A DNA stretch of 30,535 nt from a virus: the IMG/VR virus record IMGVR_UViG_3300025652_000329, positions 1-30,535 of that record, one strand, 5' to 3'. The position numbers were made by a program, and so were the translations under genes. The stretch's first letter is position 1; the number at the start of each line of letters is the position of its first letter. A model generated the notes under the pieces. The model was given only the letters and a program-made list of their open reading frames with translations, ran no database searches and was not told the origin of the DNA. Below are positions 19,901 to 26,605 of the stretch, piece after piece.

Positions 19901-20522
19901 TCAAGTCTGGGTCTCTATCAGTACTCATCACCATGTCTAAAGAGTATTGAGGCCCTTTTCTAATAACAGTTATGTGTTCTTCTTTGATTTCTGTCAAGGC
20001 ACCTGTTGCAGGGTTATATAGTTCGGTTTGATTAGGTGTTGTAGTTGACCAACTCGTCCCCTGAATGCAACGCGGTATGTTTATTTTTCTTGGTTCGTTA
20101 ATATTATCCGTCCAAAATAATAAGTCGTCAATCACATTTATACCAGTAATAATAGTACAATTTGCAAACTTTAAAACCTCTTTTGTTTTATCGACAAAAA
20201 CCATTGTATGAATAACCCCGTTGTACGAGATTATATAATCAATATCTTGTGTCCACACTAAGTAGTATAGAGTATCATTCTTCTCATCAGCAACAGTCCC
20301 TATGGTAACAGCCTCACTTGGTAGATTGTATTCACCACCACTCGGGTTAGAAATACCCTTTAATTCATTACCCAGCACGTTTTGAGCAGTACCAACTTCT
20401 GATGATTCCGAAGTCGACACCTGCATATTCATCGCATCTCTATATTGTCCGTTTGGAACAAGTCTCTCATCGAGATCCTTATTCATCTTACCACCGGTAA
20501 ATTGGTGCTTAATCTCTGCCAT
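13965..20522 (-). CDS. Tail stabilization / muzzle protein (P22 gp10-like position), with Cys-rich C-terminal extension
   Basis: A 2185-residue tail protein. The N-terminus (FTGGKMNKDLDERL, then NGQYRDAMNMQ, residues 8-35) is the GG-x-N-x-D...G-x-Y-x-D-A-x-N signature I associate with stabilization/muzzle proteins of Crassvirales-like and marine podovirus-like phages, which cap the short tail below the connector. The body is beta-rich with many Gly, Asp, Asn and Tyr. Near 1810-1880 is the conserved block SDKIRGAVLRLSKDGL, GMKDWFRDNL and IIGSYDDRNQEYN (I1868-N1880). After this the protein departs from the family pattern: about 300 residues rich in Cys, Pro and Gly, with a segment at about 2045-2152 (DGTISIMIDN ... 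GVYYAIITNNFGC) resembling an SprB-type repeat. The expected remainder of the conserved protein is found in the next gene downstream, 27 bases away. The start ATGGCAG has no Shine-Dalgarno and follows the previous stop by three bases. Confidence 0.8.
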   Translation of the reverse strand: MAEIKHQFTGGKMNKDLDERLVPNGQYRDAMNMQVSTSESSEVGTAQNVLGNELKGISNPSGGEYNLPSEAVTIGTVADEKNDTLYYLVWTQDIDYIISYNGVIHTMVFVDKTKEVLKFANCTIITGINVIDDLLFWTDNINEPRKINIPRCIQGTSWSTTTPNQTELYNPATGALTEIKEEHITVIRKGPQYSLDMVMSTDRDPDLIYTGVVQIYSNDDAADPANQVGSSFIGESFDEGVFDFSSISTDAGNNEFSVEILTGLDNTSSEVDLLTPPPPTGTGTLERLTGWIPTGGTIQSLVGQKVVLQAYKEIGGVFVVPSVPLTDFVIKGEITEVLSDIQSVGGLPQTPLSNSQAGVSGVTQNYGVKIKVSTVDGFPEQPEDGIQLKYVIDLYEESEKLFEFKFPRFSHRYKYEDGEYSTFAPFTQVAFLPGAFDYHPRKGYNLGMTNKLRDVKLFNIVTIDTPKDVVAVDILFKDDSSPNVYVVDTIKPNDWAPPGDFNLWDKLLQSSQAPTGATPFGFIIEREAINSVVPSNQLLRPWDNVPRKALGQDVTGNRIVYANYVQNYDLLSLNGKNYVPNLNVTNELFDSDDNLVFNSGTNIGASAYKSIKSLREYQLGVVFLDEFGRETPVLSNTSSTVRYEKDKADKANRFGVQFDSDDFPQALTHFKFFVKETSSEYYNLAMDRFYGAGDGNLWLSFPSSDRNKVDIDTFLIMKKGTDSDTLVMDAARYKILAIENEAPDFIKTTKRKLVSLKNGGGGLFNNSADMPFKGSTEFSIKTQRLYGTPAQNIDNIPVNESELWVEFERTGTPQVSDRYKIVGVANSHIDPDESTASHEFTFKIDRPLEEDVNFISNDPSGLTSNDIENTAIVNIYKYTVENLDRFDGRFFVKIYFDDTFKKNIAVDMGDDALRRVAFRKVYLLDEKLIAKHTSDLQRFATRGVGGSRSSITSNWSGHKFGSSNSNVPYGYYSVDEFTANALYFRRYREKEFPSIAGVPDYGVSGQNESAGSALNDAGYRALVHLSYETLDGGPGTNTGDGSPWIPYKDGYWKDTKDWWKEFGYNTDAESTSRRKEKRLGTRQYGVTSGWKRHTCSIYRQLDGFGETAATFWTTDHEFDFYVYSYIEHRKGYESDRDSAKDTDVWFIDKGPSDGEYSSNDDYEELKFNRDPLPVPPDGGGLVVNQGQGTWDMDLGFGGIIPPSHEGQQVWNGRSNVVGFWDVGDWNQYNVAPANPNYSDEGGFISRIKPGFQFRWDEDNTNDGVGTQYIAAGEMYNRNIFRHSDGRHLPHYIRDGYTGEGEYTNHDQTTGYNNEEFSSQLKSGSTSIGDLHSMAEGLSFNMSKRWQIKDIEPAITWDPTHPGVIPGGLKITNSIALDASGNTTGGATVEGPNKQDDLVIYVDSIKQTINNVQRTIQEGMALTSWISNGSTVDIDDAGASIDAELYVIREIETITGGSGDYFKLTLGGYSQPFLVGDHTYLHTTNPPDIGSTDNPGGGTYTFQQVGMNGYSPNSEFNINTIAKPNSDSVWGAVAAVGYTLSWYDTLEESELMSENPAIFETEPKDMTELDIYYEASGSMPSVINDDTVASALPIGTRFEYIGENYTVIGYHYSQLLIQGSGAPSFGPVFQVNGTKFFRPDDLIVQLKITHISATPNSLVWAVTIENQVVNPNNTFILPWHNCYTFKNGVESNRIRDNYNLPYISNGVKASTTLEQEYREEHRKYGLIYSGIYNSVSGINNLNQFIQAEKITKDVNPIYGSIQKLHSRNSDLVALCEDKILKISANKDAVFNADGNPQLIATDRVLGQTIPFSGEYGISTNPESFSSEAYRSYFSDKIRGAVLRLSKDGLTPISDFGMKDWFRDNLRLTRRIIGSYDDRNQEYNIKLQMDSCQDIPFVGDEIEFCKGEETPYSATAIYQPYDTITYQAFVYSYQGPAGVVSPPPPNWNWVLCPGQGLPVDICNGQLPFSGTFNYSAILGPASIAAYNSAIITPPTPTPMLVTPDGIPTDFGTDPGHHPCSHAGLVGDDGDPWGASGWYNGTYYPVLPNATASDGTISIMIDNNLATNTMPWTSWTVEFFQGIHDTSSPTLSATIPGPLIYSDPNVYQAGQYSDVLRGLNANYMFDGSNAQGLGVYYAIITNNFGCQIQAKFHMTCDCDTWDGVNTTSTLYAGYCNRIEDIDLEDVIG

Positions 20523-20525
20523 GTA

Positions 20526-21908
20526 CTAGTGTTTTATTTGTTTCGATTTACCTCTTAAAATTTGAGTTAATTCTTCTAATTTAATATTCGATAACCTTAA
20601 CTTTGCAGTTCTTACAGCTGCGAATCTTTCTTTCTTAAATCTATTGACTTGATATTCTGGAATATTAGCTTTACCAGATAAAATAGCATGCGATATCCAT
20701 TTGTACATAGCTTCCTCCGCAAACTTATGAATCAAAGGTTCAAAACCATTAGTATCATAAGTAATCTCTGCCAAGCCCCCTATTCGTGGTCTAATGGGAA
20801 TTATCTGCTGCGCTAACCCATCGCTTATGTAATCTAAGATCACAGTTTTTCCAGATAAGTTAGAACTAAAATGGATTTTTCCAGTAGTGTTGTCTATGTA
20901 AAAAGACCCATTGGCCTGTGCGTGTTGAGGGTCTAATCCATATCTACTGTTAAACATGTTGCCATGGTCATGATTGTGGTGTGGATGTAGGTGATCGTGA
21001 TGATGAACTTGGTTAGGTTTTGCTGACTTATAACTTGACCAGGTATCAGAATCTTTCGGTGTTGAAATGAATGTCACTTCGTTTGTTGTTGATGTTGATG
21101 CCGCTGTCGCAGAATTTGAAGTTGTTATAACAGCCCCGTTAACATCAATCACGGTTGTTCCTATAGGAAAATCTTCATGAGACACTAGCATTCCGACAGT
21201 TATATTAGACACGTCTGTATTTGGCGCTTGTGTTATTTTATCCTCATTCGCGGCCCAAGTCACATTTTCTAAAATAAAAGTAGATTCTTCTTCTAAAATT
21301 AAAGAATCATCTTCTGGAGTAAACAGCAGTGTTTCTGTACCTGTGTAAGTAACAGGGTTGCTAATTTCTATTGTTGTGATACCACCGGTGTTAGACGTAG
21401 CGACTACAGTAGAAAAAAGATCAATATTTGGCGCAGAAACAAACATACCAACTTGTATGTTTCCATATTCGCCATCTAACACTATTAATTCTGAAGCATC
21501 TACAAGTGTTCCTATTGCATTTAATTCAAAATCACCACTAGTATCTTGAAGCGGATTTGTAGGGTTTGATGTTTTAGAAGCAGGGTATAACAAGTGTTTT
21601 ATACCAGCGGAATCCACCCAACTAACCTTAGTGTAGTTAACGTAGTCTTGCGGTAAAATCATTTGTAAAGATGGTGGAAGAGTTATTTCGTGAGACCTTG
21701 TAGATTTAAACGTGTCAAACGATAATTCTTGTAAAGCTCTCTGAGCGTGAAAAGCAACGTCTATTCTTTTTGCTTTCGGTATAATTTTATCTTCACCAAC
21801 ATACACTAACATAAATTGGTTTATAACCTCTGTCAAGGAAATAAATTGATAACCTCCAAAATCACCACCTTGATAATATTCTTGTCCTGTTTGATCTAAT
21901 AATCCCAT
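20526..21908 (-). CDS. Probable head-tail connector (ring/adaptor) protein with two beta modules and a His-rich loop
   Basis: A 460-residue protein between a small connector-like protein and the muzzle. The N-terminal helix region (LTEVINQFMLVYVGEDKI, then AFHAQRALQEL and LPQDYVNYTKVSW, residues 25-115) resembles tail adaptor proteins of short-tailed phages, which begin with a helical bundle that docks on the portal. Two repeated beta modules follow, with VGMFVS (M155) and VGMLVS...IGTTV (M240), a decorative repeat type common in phage tail proteins. Residues 302-315 hold nine His in 14 residues (HHHDHLHPHHNHDH), a strong candidate metal-binding loop. The C-terminus is helical and basic. Its start lies four bases after the stop of the 249-residue gene. 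The ring/adaptor role comes from position and the N-terminal pattern; the fold is not proven. Confidence 0.65.
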   Translation of the reverse strand: MGLLDQTGQEYYQGGDFGGYQFISLTEVINQFMLVYVGEDKIIPKAKRIDVAFHAQRALQELSFDTFKSTRSHEITLPPSLQMILPQDYVNYTKVSWVDSAGIKHLLYPASKTSNPTNPLQDTSGDFELNAIGTLVDASELIVLDGEYGNIQVGMFVSAPNIDLFSTVVATSNTGGITTIEISNPVTYTGTETLLFTPEDDSLILEEESTFILENVTWAANEDKITQAPNTDVSNITVGMLVSHEDFPIGTTVIDVNGAVITTSNSATAASTSTTNEVTFISTPKDSDTWSSYKSAKPNQVHHHDHLHPHHNHDHGNMFNSRYGLDPQHAQANGSFYIDNTTGKIHFSSNLSGKTVILDYISDGLAQQIIPIRPRIGGLAEITYDTNGFEPLIHKFAEEAMYKWISHAILSGKANIPEYQVNRFKKERFAAVRTAKLRLSNIKLEELTQILRGKSKQIKH

Positions 21909-21912
21909 TTAT

Positions 21913-22662
21913 TTATTGTTTTTCTTGATGAACTTGATGTTCTTCTAAAGTTTGTGCAACTTGAACTACTTCAGCCGCTTTTAAATTTATACCAGCAAGC
22001 TTTAATATTTTATAAACCAACTCTGTCTCTTCTGAAGAGTGTAACTCAAAGTCAATAGATATGTTATCGTTATATAAAGCTTTATCGTTAATAACAACAT
22101 AAGCCCACTCTACTCTTGGTGGTCTCATGGTATAACTTATACTCATGTTTTGATTATTGCCGGGACTTGCAAAGGTAACATTTTCATTTACGAACGCGTC
22201 AGTACCAACCGCTACTCTAAGACCAAGGGATGTAGTTGTACCTATTGGCCTACGTGGTGTTGGAGCGGTTTTGTGCGTCATCATAGCCGCTTGAAAATCT
22301 TTACCATTAACCATTTCTACTTGAGCCCCATTAACCCTAACGGTACCAAGTTTATATATAATATCCCAAGGTATAGTTAAAGTGTCATTTACTGGGGCCA
22401 TGTTTGTAAGCATCCAAGCGTCGCCTTGATTAACATCAAACTCCCCAATTTTTTCATATAGAACAGTTAATGGATCTGAAAACTCCTGCATGTTACCAGC
22501 CACGCTGTTGAATTGTTTTATATCGTAAAAATATTGTTGGAATATTTCCATCTGAGCCATGTTAGCTAGTAAGTTAAATTCTTGAGGCGTTATATAACCT
22601 CTTTGCTCTTTGTTAGCTAAAGTTAAAACTCTTTGATACACCGTATCTATACTTACTGCCAT
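21913..22662 (-). CDS. Probable connector or ring protein of the head-tail junction
   Basis: A 249-residue protein. Residues 5-48 (VYQRVLTLANKEQRGYITPQ, then EFNLLANMAQMEIFQQYFYD) form an amphipathic helical start that I recall from a conserved structural protein of Bacteroidota and marine short-tailed phages. The middle is beta-rich (IPWDIIYKLGTVRVNGAQVE; MSISYTMRPPRVEWAYVV), and the C-terminal 50 residues are helical and Glu/Gln-rich. There is no enzyme motif. It lies directly upstream of the adaptor-like 460-residue gene, 21 bases after the 55-residue gene, and its leader is A/T-rich with no Shine-Dalgarno. A ring or head-completion protein between portal and muzzle is the best inference. 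Confidence 0.65.
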   Translation of the reverse strand: MAVSIDTVYQRVLTLANKEQRGYITPQEFNLLANMAQMEIFQQYFYDIKQFNSVAGNMQEFSDPLTVLYEKIGEFDVNQGDAWMLTNMAPVNDTLTIPWDIIYKLGTVRVNGAQVEMVNGKDFQAAMMTHKTAPTPRRPIGTTTSLGLRVAVGTDAFVNENVTFASPGNNQNMSISYTMRPPRVEWAYVVINDKALYNDNISIDFELHSSEETELVYKILKLAGINLKAAEVVQVAQTLEEHQVHQEKQ

Positions 22663-22683
22663 AATTTCTTTTGTTTATTTATT

Positions 22684-22851
22684 TTAAGAATATCTCTTAT
22701 AAGGAAATAATCTATTTAAAGTGTCCTTCCTTTTACCGCATCCGCAAGGTTTTTTAGTTAGCTTGCTAGCCGCATCTACAACTTTCTTTATTCCCGTTGC
22801 TTTTGTAAGTTTTTCTATTGAGTCTCCTAAACCCTTTGATTTTTCCTCCAT
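22684..22851 (-). CDS. Small Cys-motif protein (55 residues)
   Basis: A short gene with start MEEKSKGLGDSIEKLTKATG, then a Lys-rich helix, a CGCGKRKD motif and the ending LFPYK plus four residues. Small proteins of this layout (GLGDxIEKxTKATGIKKVV ... CGCxKRK ... LNxLFPY) recur in Bacteroidota phage genomes as I remember them, so conservation argues that it is real. An upstream in-frame ATG at 22893 would add 14 residues, but it lies inside a stable hairpin, and the conserved part begins at the ATG at 22851, so I choose the latter. The two Cys are too few for a full zinc finger alone and could bind metal as a dimer. Function unknown; a small structural or assembly factor is possible from its position between head and connector genes. 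Confidence 0.7.
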   Translation of the reverse strand: MEEKSKGLGDSIEKLTKATGIKKVVDAASKLTKKPCGCGKRKDTLNRLFPYKRYS

Positions 22852-22870
22852 AAAATTAAATTTTAATAAA

Positions 22871-22892
22871 TGGTCACCCCGAAGGGCAACCA
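22871..22892 (-). terminator. Hairpin with UUCG tetraloop between the 291- and 55-residue genes
   Basis: In the transcript this reads UGGUUGCCC-UUCG-GGGUGACCA: a nine-pair stem (two G-U pairs) closed by the very stable C(UUCG)G tetraloop. It begins 10 bases after the stop of the 291-residue gene and is followed by an A/U-rich stretch (AUUUAUUAAAAUUUAAUUUU) rather than a clean U-run. It could be a partial terminator, an RNA-processing site or a transcript-stabilising element. Confidence 0.7.
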
Positions 22893-22902
22893 TATTATTT
22901 TG

Positions 22903-23778
22903 TTATTGATTTAATCTTTTCTCTATGTTAGAGAAGATTTCCATACCTTCATCAGTTTTAAACCAATGTGCTAAAGCAGTATATGGATGTTCGTCAAATG
23001 GTATAACCATTAACTTTCTTCCGTTAGAACCCCATAAGAAGTTTCTTTGATCAGAAGATAATCTTAATATACCTTGTTCAACAGCTCTAATACCGAAGTT
23101 TCTTAACATTACATTCTCATCATCCGCCAACTCTAAGAAGAGTTTAGGGTTGTTACGAGCAAATATAAGTAAATCTCTTTTAAGCTCCTTAGAACTTAAC
23201 TTAGATACCTCAGATCCTTTCTCTACACGCATGATAGCCTCCGCCATATCTATATCGATATTTTTGGCAGCCACTAAAGCATCAACCTGCATCTCTAGTA
23301 TATCTATTTCTTCGGCAGCTAATGCCGCTGGTTTGTACTCGTAGTACAGTACATCCTTATGTGGGTGGTATAAGGATAGTAATTTTTGTAAAACTGTTTT
23401 TGCTTTTGGAACAAACAGCATACCACTTCTAAATATAATGTGATCTAATCTGTGATCACCTTTCATTTCATCTACAAACGGTGTTCTTTGGTTTTGACAA
23501 TACTTAAGTTCTCTTTCATAACCTTTTTCTTCATCAAAATAATAAACGTTTGCAGATTTTATTGATCTTGATAATGGCTTTTTATTACCTTTTAAATAAT
23601 AAACCCTGTCTTTTATCTCCCACTCATTTGTAGGTTTTAATCTTTCTCTTGCTTTTGGTTCTTCAACTACAGGTTCTTCAAAAAATTCTGTAACTGTTTC
23701 TTCCATTGTTTCAACTTCTTCGAAGTCTTTTTCTATTAAAGGTTCTACAACCTTTTTTGTTTTTTGTTTTTTTGCCAT
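22903..23778 (-). CDS. Conserved head-module protein of unknown function (291 residues)
   Basis: Residues 1-45 are a charged, disordered-looking Lys/Glu/Val/Pro stretch (MAKKQKTKKVVEP, EETVTEFFEEPVVEEP). The rest is a well-structured mixed domain with WEIKDRVYYLKGNKKPLS, RTPFVDEMKGDHRLDHIIF, LQKLLSLYHPHKD and a C-terminal FLWGSNGRKLMVIPFDEHPY followed by TALAHWF. I recall this as a conserved but unnamed protein next to the capsid gene in Bacteroidota phages. No catalytic signature is evident. It lies just after the capsid-gene terminator. Its leader shares an identical 26-base stretch with the scaffold-like gene's, so translation of both may be controlled alike. Possible roles are head completion or regulation of capsid assembly; neither is shown by the sequence. 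Confidence 0.75.
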   Translation of the reverse strand: MAKKQKTKKVVEPLIEKDFEEVETMEETVTEFFEEPVVEEPKARERLKPTNEWEIKDRVYYLKGNKKPLSRSIKSANVYYFDEEKGYERELKYCQNQRTPFVDEMKGDHRLDHIIFRSGMLFVPKAKTVLQKLLSLYHPHKDVLYYEYKPAALAAEEIDILEMQVDALVAAKNIDIDMAEAIMRVEKGSEVSKLSSKELKRDLLIFARNNPKLFLELADDENVMLRNFGIRAVEQGILRLSSDQRNFLWGSNGRKLMVIPFDEHPYTALAHWFKTDEGMEIFSNIEKRLNQ

Positions 23779-23792
23779 AATATAATATAATA
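23767..23792 (-). repeat. TATTA-rich translation leader, copy 1 (291-residue gene)
   Basis: The start region reads TATTATATTATATT before ATGGCAAAAAAA. Twenty-six bases, covering the leader and the first codons (MAKK), are identical to the copy at 26567-26592. It has no Shine-Dalgarno and should be unstructured, which suits A/U-driven initiation in Bacteroidota. Confidence 0.75.
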
Positions 23793-23807
23793 TAAATTAA
23801 TAAAAAT

Positions 23808-23840
23808 AAAAGGGACTGGGAAATTAATCCCAGTCTCTTT
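23808..23840 (-). terminator. Intrinsic terminator after the major capsid gene
   Basis: On the minus strand AAAGAGACTGGGA pairs with TCCCAGTCCCTTT around a loop of about six bases: eight uninterrupted pairs (GACTGGGA/TCCCAGTC), one mismatch and four more pairs. A T-rich run (TTTTATTTTTATT) follows. It begins 12 bases after the capsid stop, the classic layout for factor-independent termination. It probably limits read-through from the highly expressed capsid gene into the downstream genes. Confidence 0.88.
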
Positions 23841-23852
23841 AAATATAAATGC

Positions 23853-25328
23853 TTATTTCATTAACATGAAATTGTTAGCACCTTGTGTAACTAAACATCT
23901 TTCAGTTAGCATGTGGATTTGCATTGCATCTAAAGCAGATGTAGCAGCTCCAACAGAACCAGTAACCCATGATTTTAATCTTCTATCATCAGTTTGTGAA
24001 GCTCTGTATCTAACGTGTAAGAATGGTCTTTTTAAGTTTTTACCTAACATTTGGTCATAAACTGTAGAAGTACCAGCTGGAACAACAACCCCTCTGATAG
24101 CATTTGCGCCAGCAGCATCGTTAATTCCACCTCTTGTAGCTTTGTCATTCAAGTATCTCATGTCAGACTTGTAGAAGTCATAAGAACCTCTTCTGAAACC
24201 AGAGAAACCTAAGTTTAATGCCATATCTTCTGAGTTGTCAAATACTCCGTAAGAAGTACCTCCAGCTCCGTAAGAATTCATAGAAGCTAACATGTCATCC
24301 ATTGCTAACGAAGTAGCTCTATTCACAAACATCATGTTTTCTTCAATAGCACCTTGCTTGTCAAACTCAGCTAAGATAGCGTCAAATTCAGCTAAATCAG
24401 TAGCAGCATTCACACCAGTAACACCGGTAGTAATATTACCTCTTGATTCGATAGCAGCGAATAAACCTTCAGTACCAGCAGCATCAGTAGCAGCAGGAGC
24501 GATAAACGCAGCAACATCATCAGTTGCTTGAGCAGCAAGCTCACCTTCTAACATAGCCATCTCAACGTAATCATTAAAACGAGCTCTTGTGTCAGCTTCA
24601 GCTTTTAAGTACCATAAGTAACCAGCCTGTCCATCTTCAGCAGCTACCTCAACCCAACCAATTCTAGCTGTATCAGAACCTGATACTTCGTAGTAATCTT
24701 TCATTATAATTGGTTTGTTAGTGTAAGATTTGAACTGTGGCTCATTAGCAGAGTGAGAAGAACTACCGTTGTAGTTGTCTCCTTTTCCATATTCAGAACC
24801 ATAAACTAATAATGTTCCAGTAGTAGTATCAACACCAAGAGTAGCACAGTTAGCAGCTCCGTAAGGCTCAACGCTAAGCGCATCACCATTAACGTGAACA
24901 ACTAAAGCTTTTAACACAGCGTTAGCTGTAGCTAAAATAACAGTGTCATTAACTCTCACACCATGAGAACTTGCTGTATAAGTAGCATTAGTATCAATGT
25001 GATCGTTAATAGTAATTAAACCACCATTTGTTGCACTACCACCAGCTTGAGTAGTAAGTGTCATTGTGTAAGATAAGTGTAATCTACCTTGCTCAGACCA
25101 AACAACTTGATCAGCAGTCATAGATTCTTCAGCTCCAACTTGAGATAAGAAACCTGATATAGTTCTCGGTCCGAAAACCTCAGCTTCTTTTTCCATTAGA
25201 TCTGGTAAGTATTGTTGCGCCCAGCCTTGTCCAGCTGTCGCAGTAAAGTCAAAGTAATTTGTTGCTAGCGTCTGCTGTCTATGAGCAGGAGTACTATTTA
25301 ACAAACCACCAGGATTTGAAATTGCCAT
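23853..25328 (-). CDS. Major capsid protein
   Basis: A 491-residue protein whose start (MAISNPGGLLNSTPAHRQQT) and following segment (WAQQYLPDLMEKEAEVFG) match my memory of major capsid proteins of marine Bacteroidota phages; the length is also that of Crassvirales-type capsid proteins (about 490). The fold should be HK97-like. An inserted, Gly/Ala/Thr/Val-rich beta region spans about residues 95-200. Helical segments at about 255-300 (YVEMAMLEGELAAQ) and a mixed C-terminal domain with PFLHVRYRASQTDDRRLKSW follow. Codons look richer in GC (many GCA/GCT, GTA) than in the giant gene. It follows the acidic scaffold-like gene by 20 bases and is followed by a strong terminator, both typical of a capsid gene. 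No N-terminal propeptide is evident. Confidence 0.85.
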   Translation of the reverse strand: MAISNPGGLLNSTPAHRQQTLATNYFDFTATAGQGWAQQYLPDLMEKEAEVFGPRTISGFLSQVGAEESMTADQVVWSEQGRLHLSYTMTLTTQAGGSATNGGLITINDHIDTNATYTASSHGVRVNDTVILATANAVLKALVVHVNGDALSVEPYGAANCATLGVDTTTGTLLVYGSEYGKGDNYNGSSSHSANEPQFKSYTNKPIIMKDYYEVSGSDTARIGWVEVAAEDGQAGYLWYLKAEADTRARFNDYVEMAMLEGELAAQATDDVAAFIAPAATDAAGTEGLFAAIESRGNITTGVTGVNAATDLAEFDAILAEFDKQGAIEENMMFVNRATSLAMDDMLASMNSYGAGGTSYGVFDNSEDMALNLGFSGFRRGSYDFYKSDMRYLNDKATRGGINDAAGANAIRGVVVPAGTSTVYDQMLGKNLKRPFLHVRYRASQTDDRRLKSWVTGSVGAATSALDAMQIHMLTERCLVTQGANNFMLMK

Positions 25329-25348
25329 AATTTTTAAATTTTAATTTG

Positions 25349-26578
25349 TTATTTATTTTTGTTTTTAATTTTAAACTTAAAATCAGGTTCATTATTATTT
25401 AAAGCTCTAACCCTTAATCCACTAGTGTTTGTGTTCTCACTATAAGCTTGCCTAGGATCCATATTTACATTTTTAGATTTAGCGATACTTTCTTTTAAAG
25501 CATCTGCTTTACCTTGTTCGTAAAAATGATTGGCAACCTGATCTGGGTTCATTGCAGTAAAAAGTCCCTTGTGATAACCCGCAGCATCTTTCATCGTACT
25601 TTCTTTAGTCAAAAACTTTTTGATAAAGTTGTTAATGTCGCTTTGAGTTTCCTTAACCTTAGCACCGTCTTTCACGTTAAACCTAAACTTTTTCTCTCCA
25701 ATGTTATATTCAAAACCTTTGAACTTATCATCGAATAGATTGTTGGTTTTACTTTCAAACGCGTCTTTTTGTCGGTTGTATATCTCACGGTTTTTCTCTG
25801 ATTCCTCGTTTTGCTTGTTGAAGTATTCAATTGCTTCTTGTTGCTCTTTCGTAAGCTTTGATCCGCTTTTGATATCTTCGTAGTATTTGGATTTTACACT
25901 TTCCAAGTGTAGCCTTGCTTGAGCAACTTGCTCTTTCATAGCTAATTTTTTTCTTTTTATATCTCTATCCTCATCCATATCTTCATCGTAAGAGAAAGTG
26001 TCATCCATAACAAATTCAATTTCCTCTTGTGATAAGTGTGGTTTAGTAGATTTATAGTATTCCGTTAATAAAGTATGATTGTCTAGTTTTGAAAAATCTT
26101 GGTTAAGAGTAACGTAGTCAGTTAAATCACCACCAGTTTCTTCCATAAAGAACATTAACTTTTGAATGTCCTCTGGTAACGCTTGGCCAGTTTGTTCTGA
26201 TTGCGCAATAGCTTGTTCTACCACTTCAGTTACTTCTTCTACTTCTTCTTGAACTTCATTTGTAATCTCTTCAACAACCGGTGTTTCTGTAGTTTCTTCT
26301 ACAGGTTTTTCAACAACCTCTTCCACAACCTCTTCAACAACCGCTGTTGGTTCCTCTGTTTTTTCAACAGGCTCTTCAACCTTAGTTTCTTCAACTGGTT
26401 TACTTAAGTCAACTTTCGTAATAGTTTCTTCAATAGTCTCAGCTGGTTTTTTCATCTTTGCTTTAACCTTTGTAACGTTTCCTTTTGTTTCGTTACCATC
26501 TGGTTGTTTCGCTTCTTTCGCCTTTACTTTAATTTTGCCAGTCTCGCTATCAGCGATTGGCTCTTCTTTTTTTGCCAT
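25349..26578 (-). CDS. Acidic scaffold-like head assembly protein
   Basis: A 409-residue, very acidic protein upstream of the capsid gene, the usual place for a scaffold. Residues 1-125 are low-complexity Lys/Glu/Val/Thr/Pro with many near-repeats of EEVVEEV, KPVEET and VEEPVEK. A Gln/Leu region (LPEDIQKLMFFMEETGGDL) comes next. Residues 195-300 are a long charged coiled coil (RDIKRKKLAMKEQVAQARLH; KEQQEAIEYFNKQNEESEKN), and the C-terminus is basic (FKFKIKNKNK), as in scaffolds that bind capsid protein through a positively charged end. No protease motif is present. Its leader repeats that of the 291-residue gene. An internal head protein or tail cargo would be alternatives. Confidence 0.7.
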   Translation of the reverse strand: MAKKEEPIADSETGKIKVKAKEAKQPDGNETKGNVTKVKAKMKKPAETIEETITKVDLSKPVEETKVEEPVEKTEEPTAVVEEVVEEVVEKPVEETTETPVVEEITNEVQEEVEEVTEVVEQAIAQSEQTGQALPEDIQKLMFFMEETGGDLTDYVTLNQDFSKLDNHTLLTEYYKSTKPHLSQEEIEFVMDDTFSYDEDMDEDRDIKRKKLAMKEQVAQARLHLESVKSKYYEDIKSGSKLTKEQQEAIEYFNKQNEESEKNREIYNRQKDAFESKTNNLFDDKFKGFEYNIGEKKFRFNVKDGAKVKETQSDINNFIKKFLTKESTMKDAAGYHKGLFTAMNPDQVANHFYEQGKADALKESIAKSKNVNMDPRQAYSENTNTSGLRVRALNNNEPDFKFKIKNKNK

Positions 26579-26592
26579 AATATAATATAATA
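26567..26592 (-). repeat. TATTA-rich translation leader, copy 2 (scaffold-like gene)
   Basis: The 26 bases covering the leader and the first codons are identical to those at 23767-23792, although the two proteins differ after MAKK. The repeat supports a shared initiation element rather than gene duplication. Confidence 0.75.
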
Positions 26593-26605
26593 ATAGTTAA
26601 TAAAT

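Noticed and set aside
22684-22893. The longer form of the small Cys-motif gene, starting at the ATG at 22893
   Set aside because: That ATG lies within the UUCG hairpin, the added 14 residues look like translated leader, and the recognisable protein begins at the ATG at 22851.
26200-26480. Near-repeats of GAAGAAGTT-like codons in the scaffold-like gene as a DNA repeat or CRISPR-like array
   Set aside because: The units are irregular in length and spacing and follow the Glu/Val/Thr/Pro low-complexity protein; there are no unique spacers.
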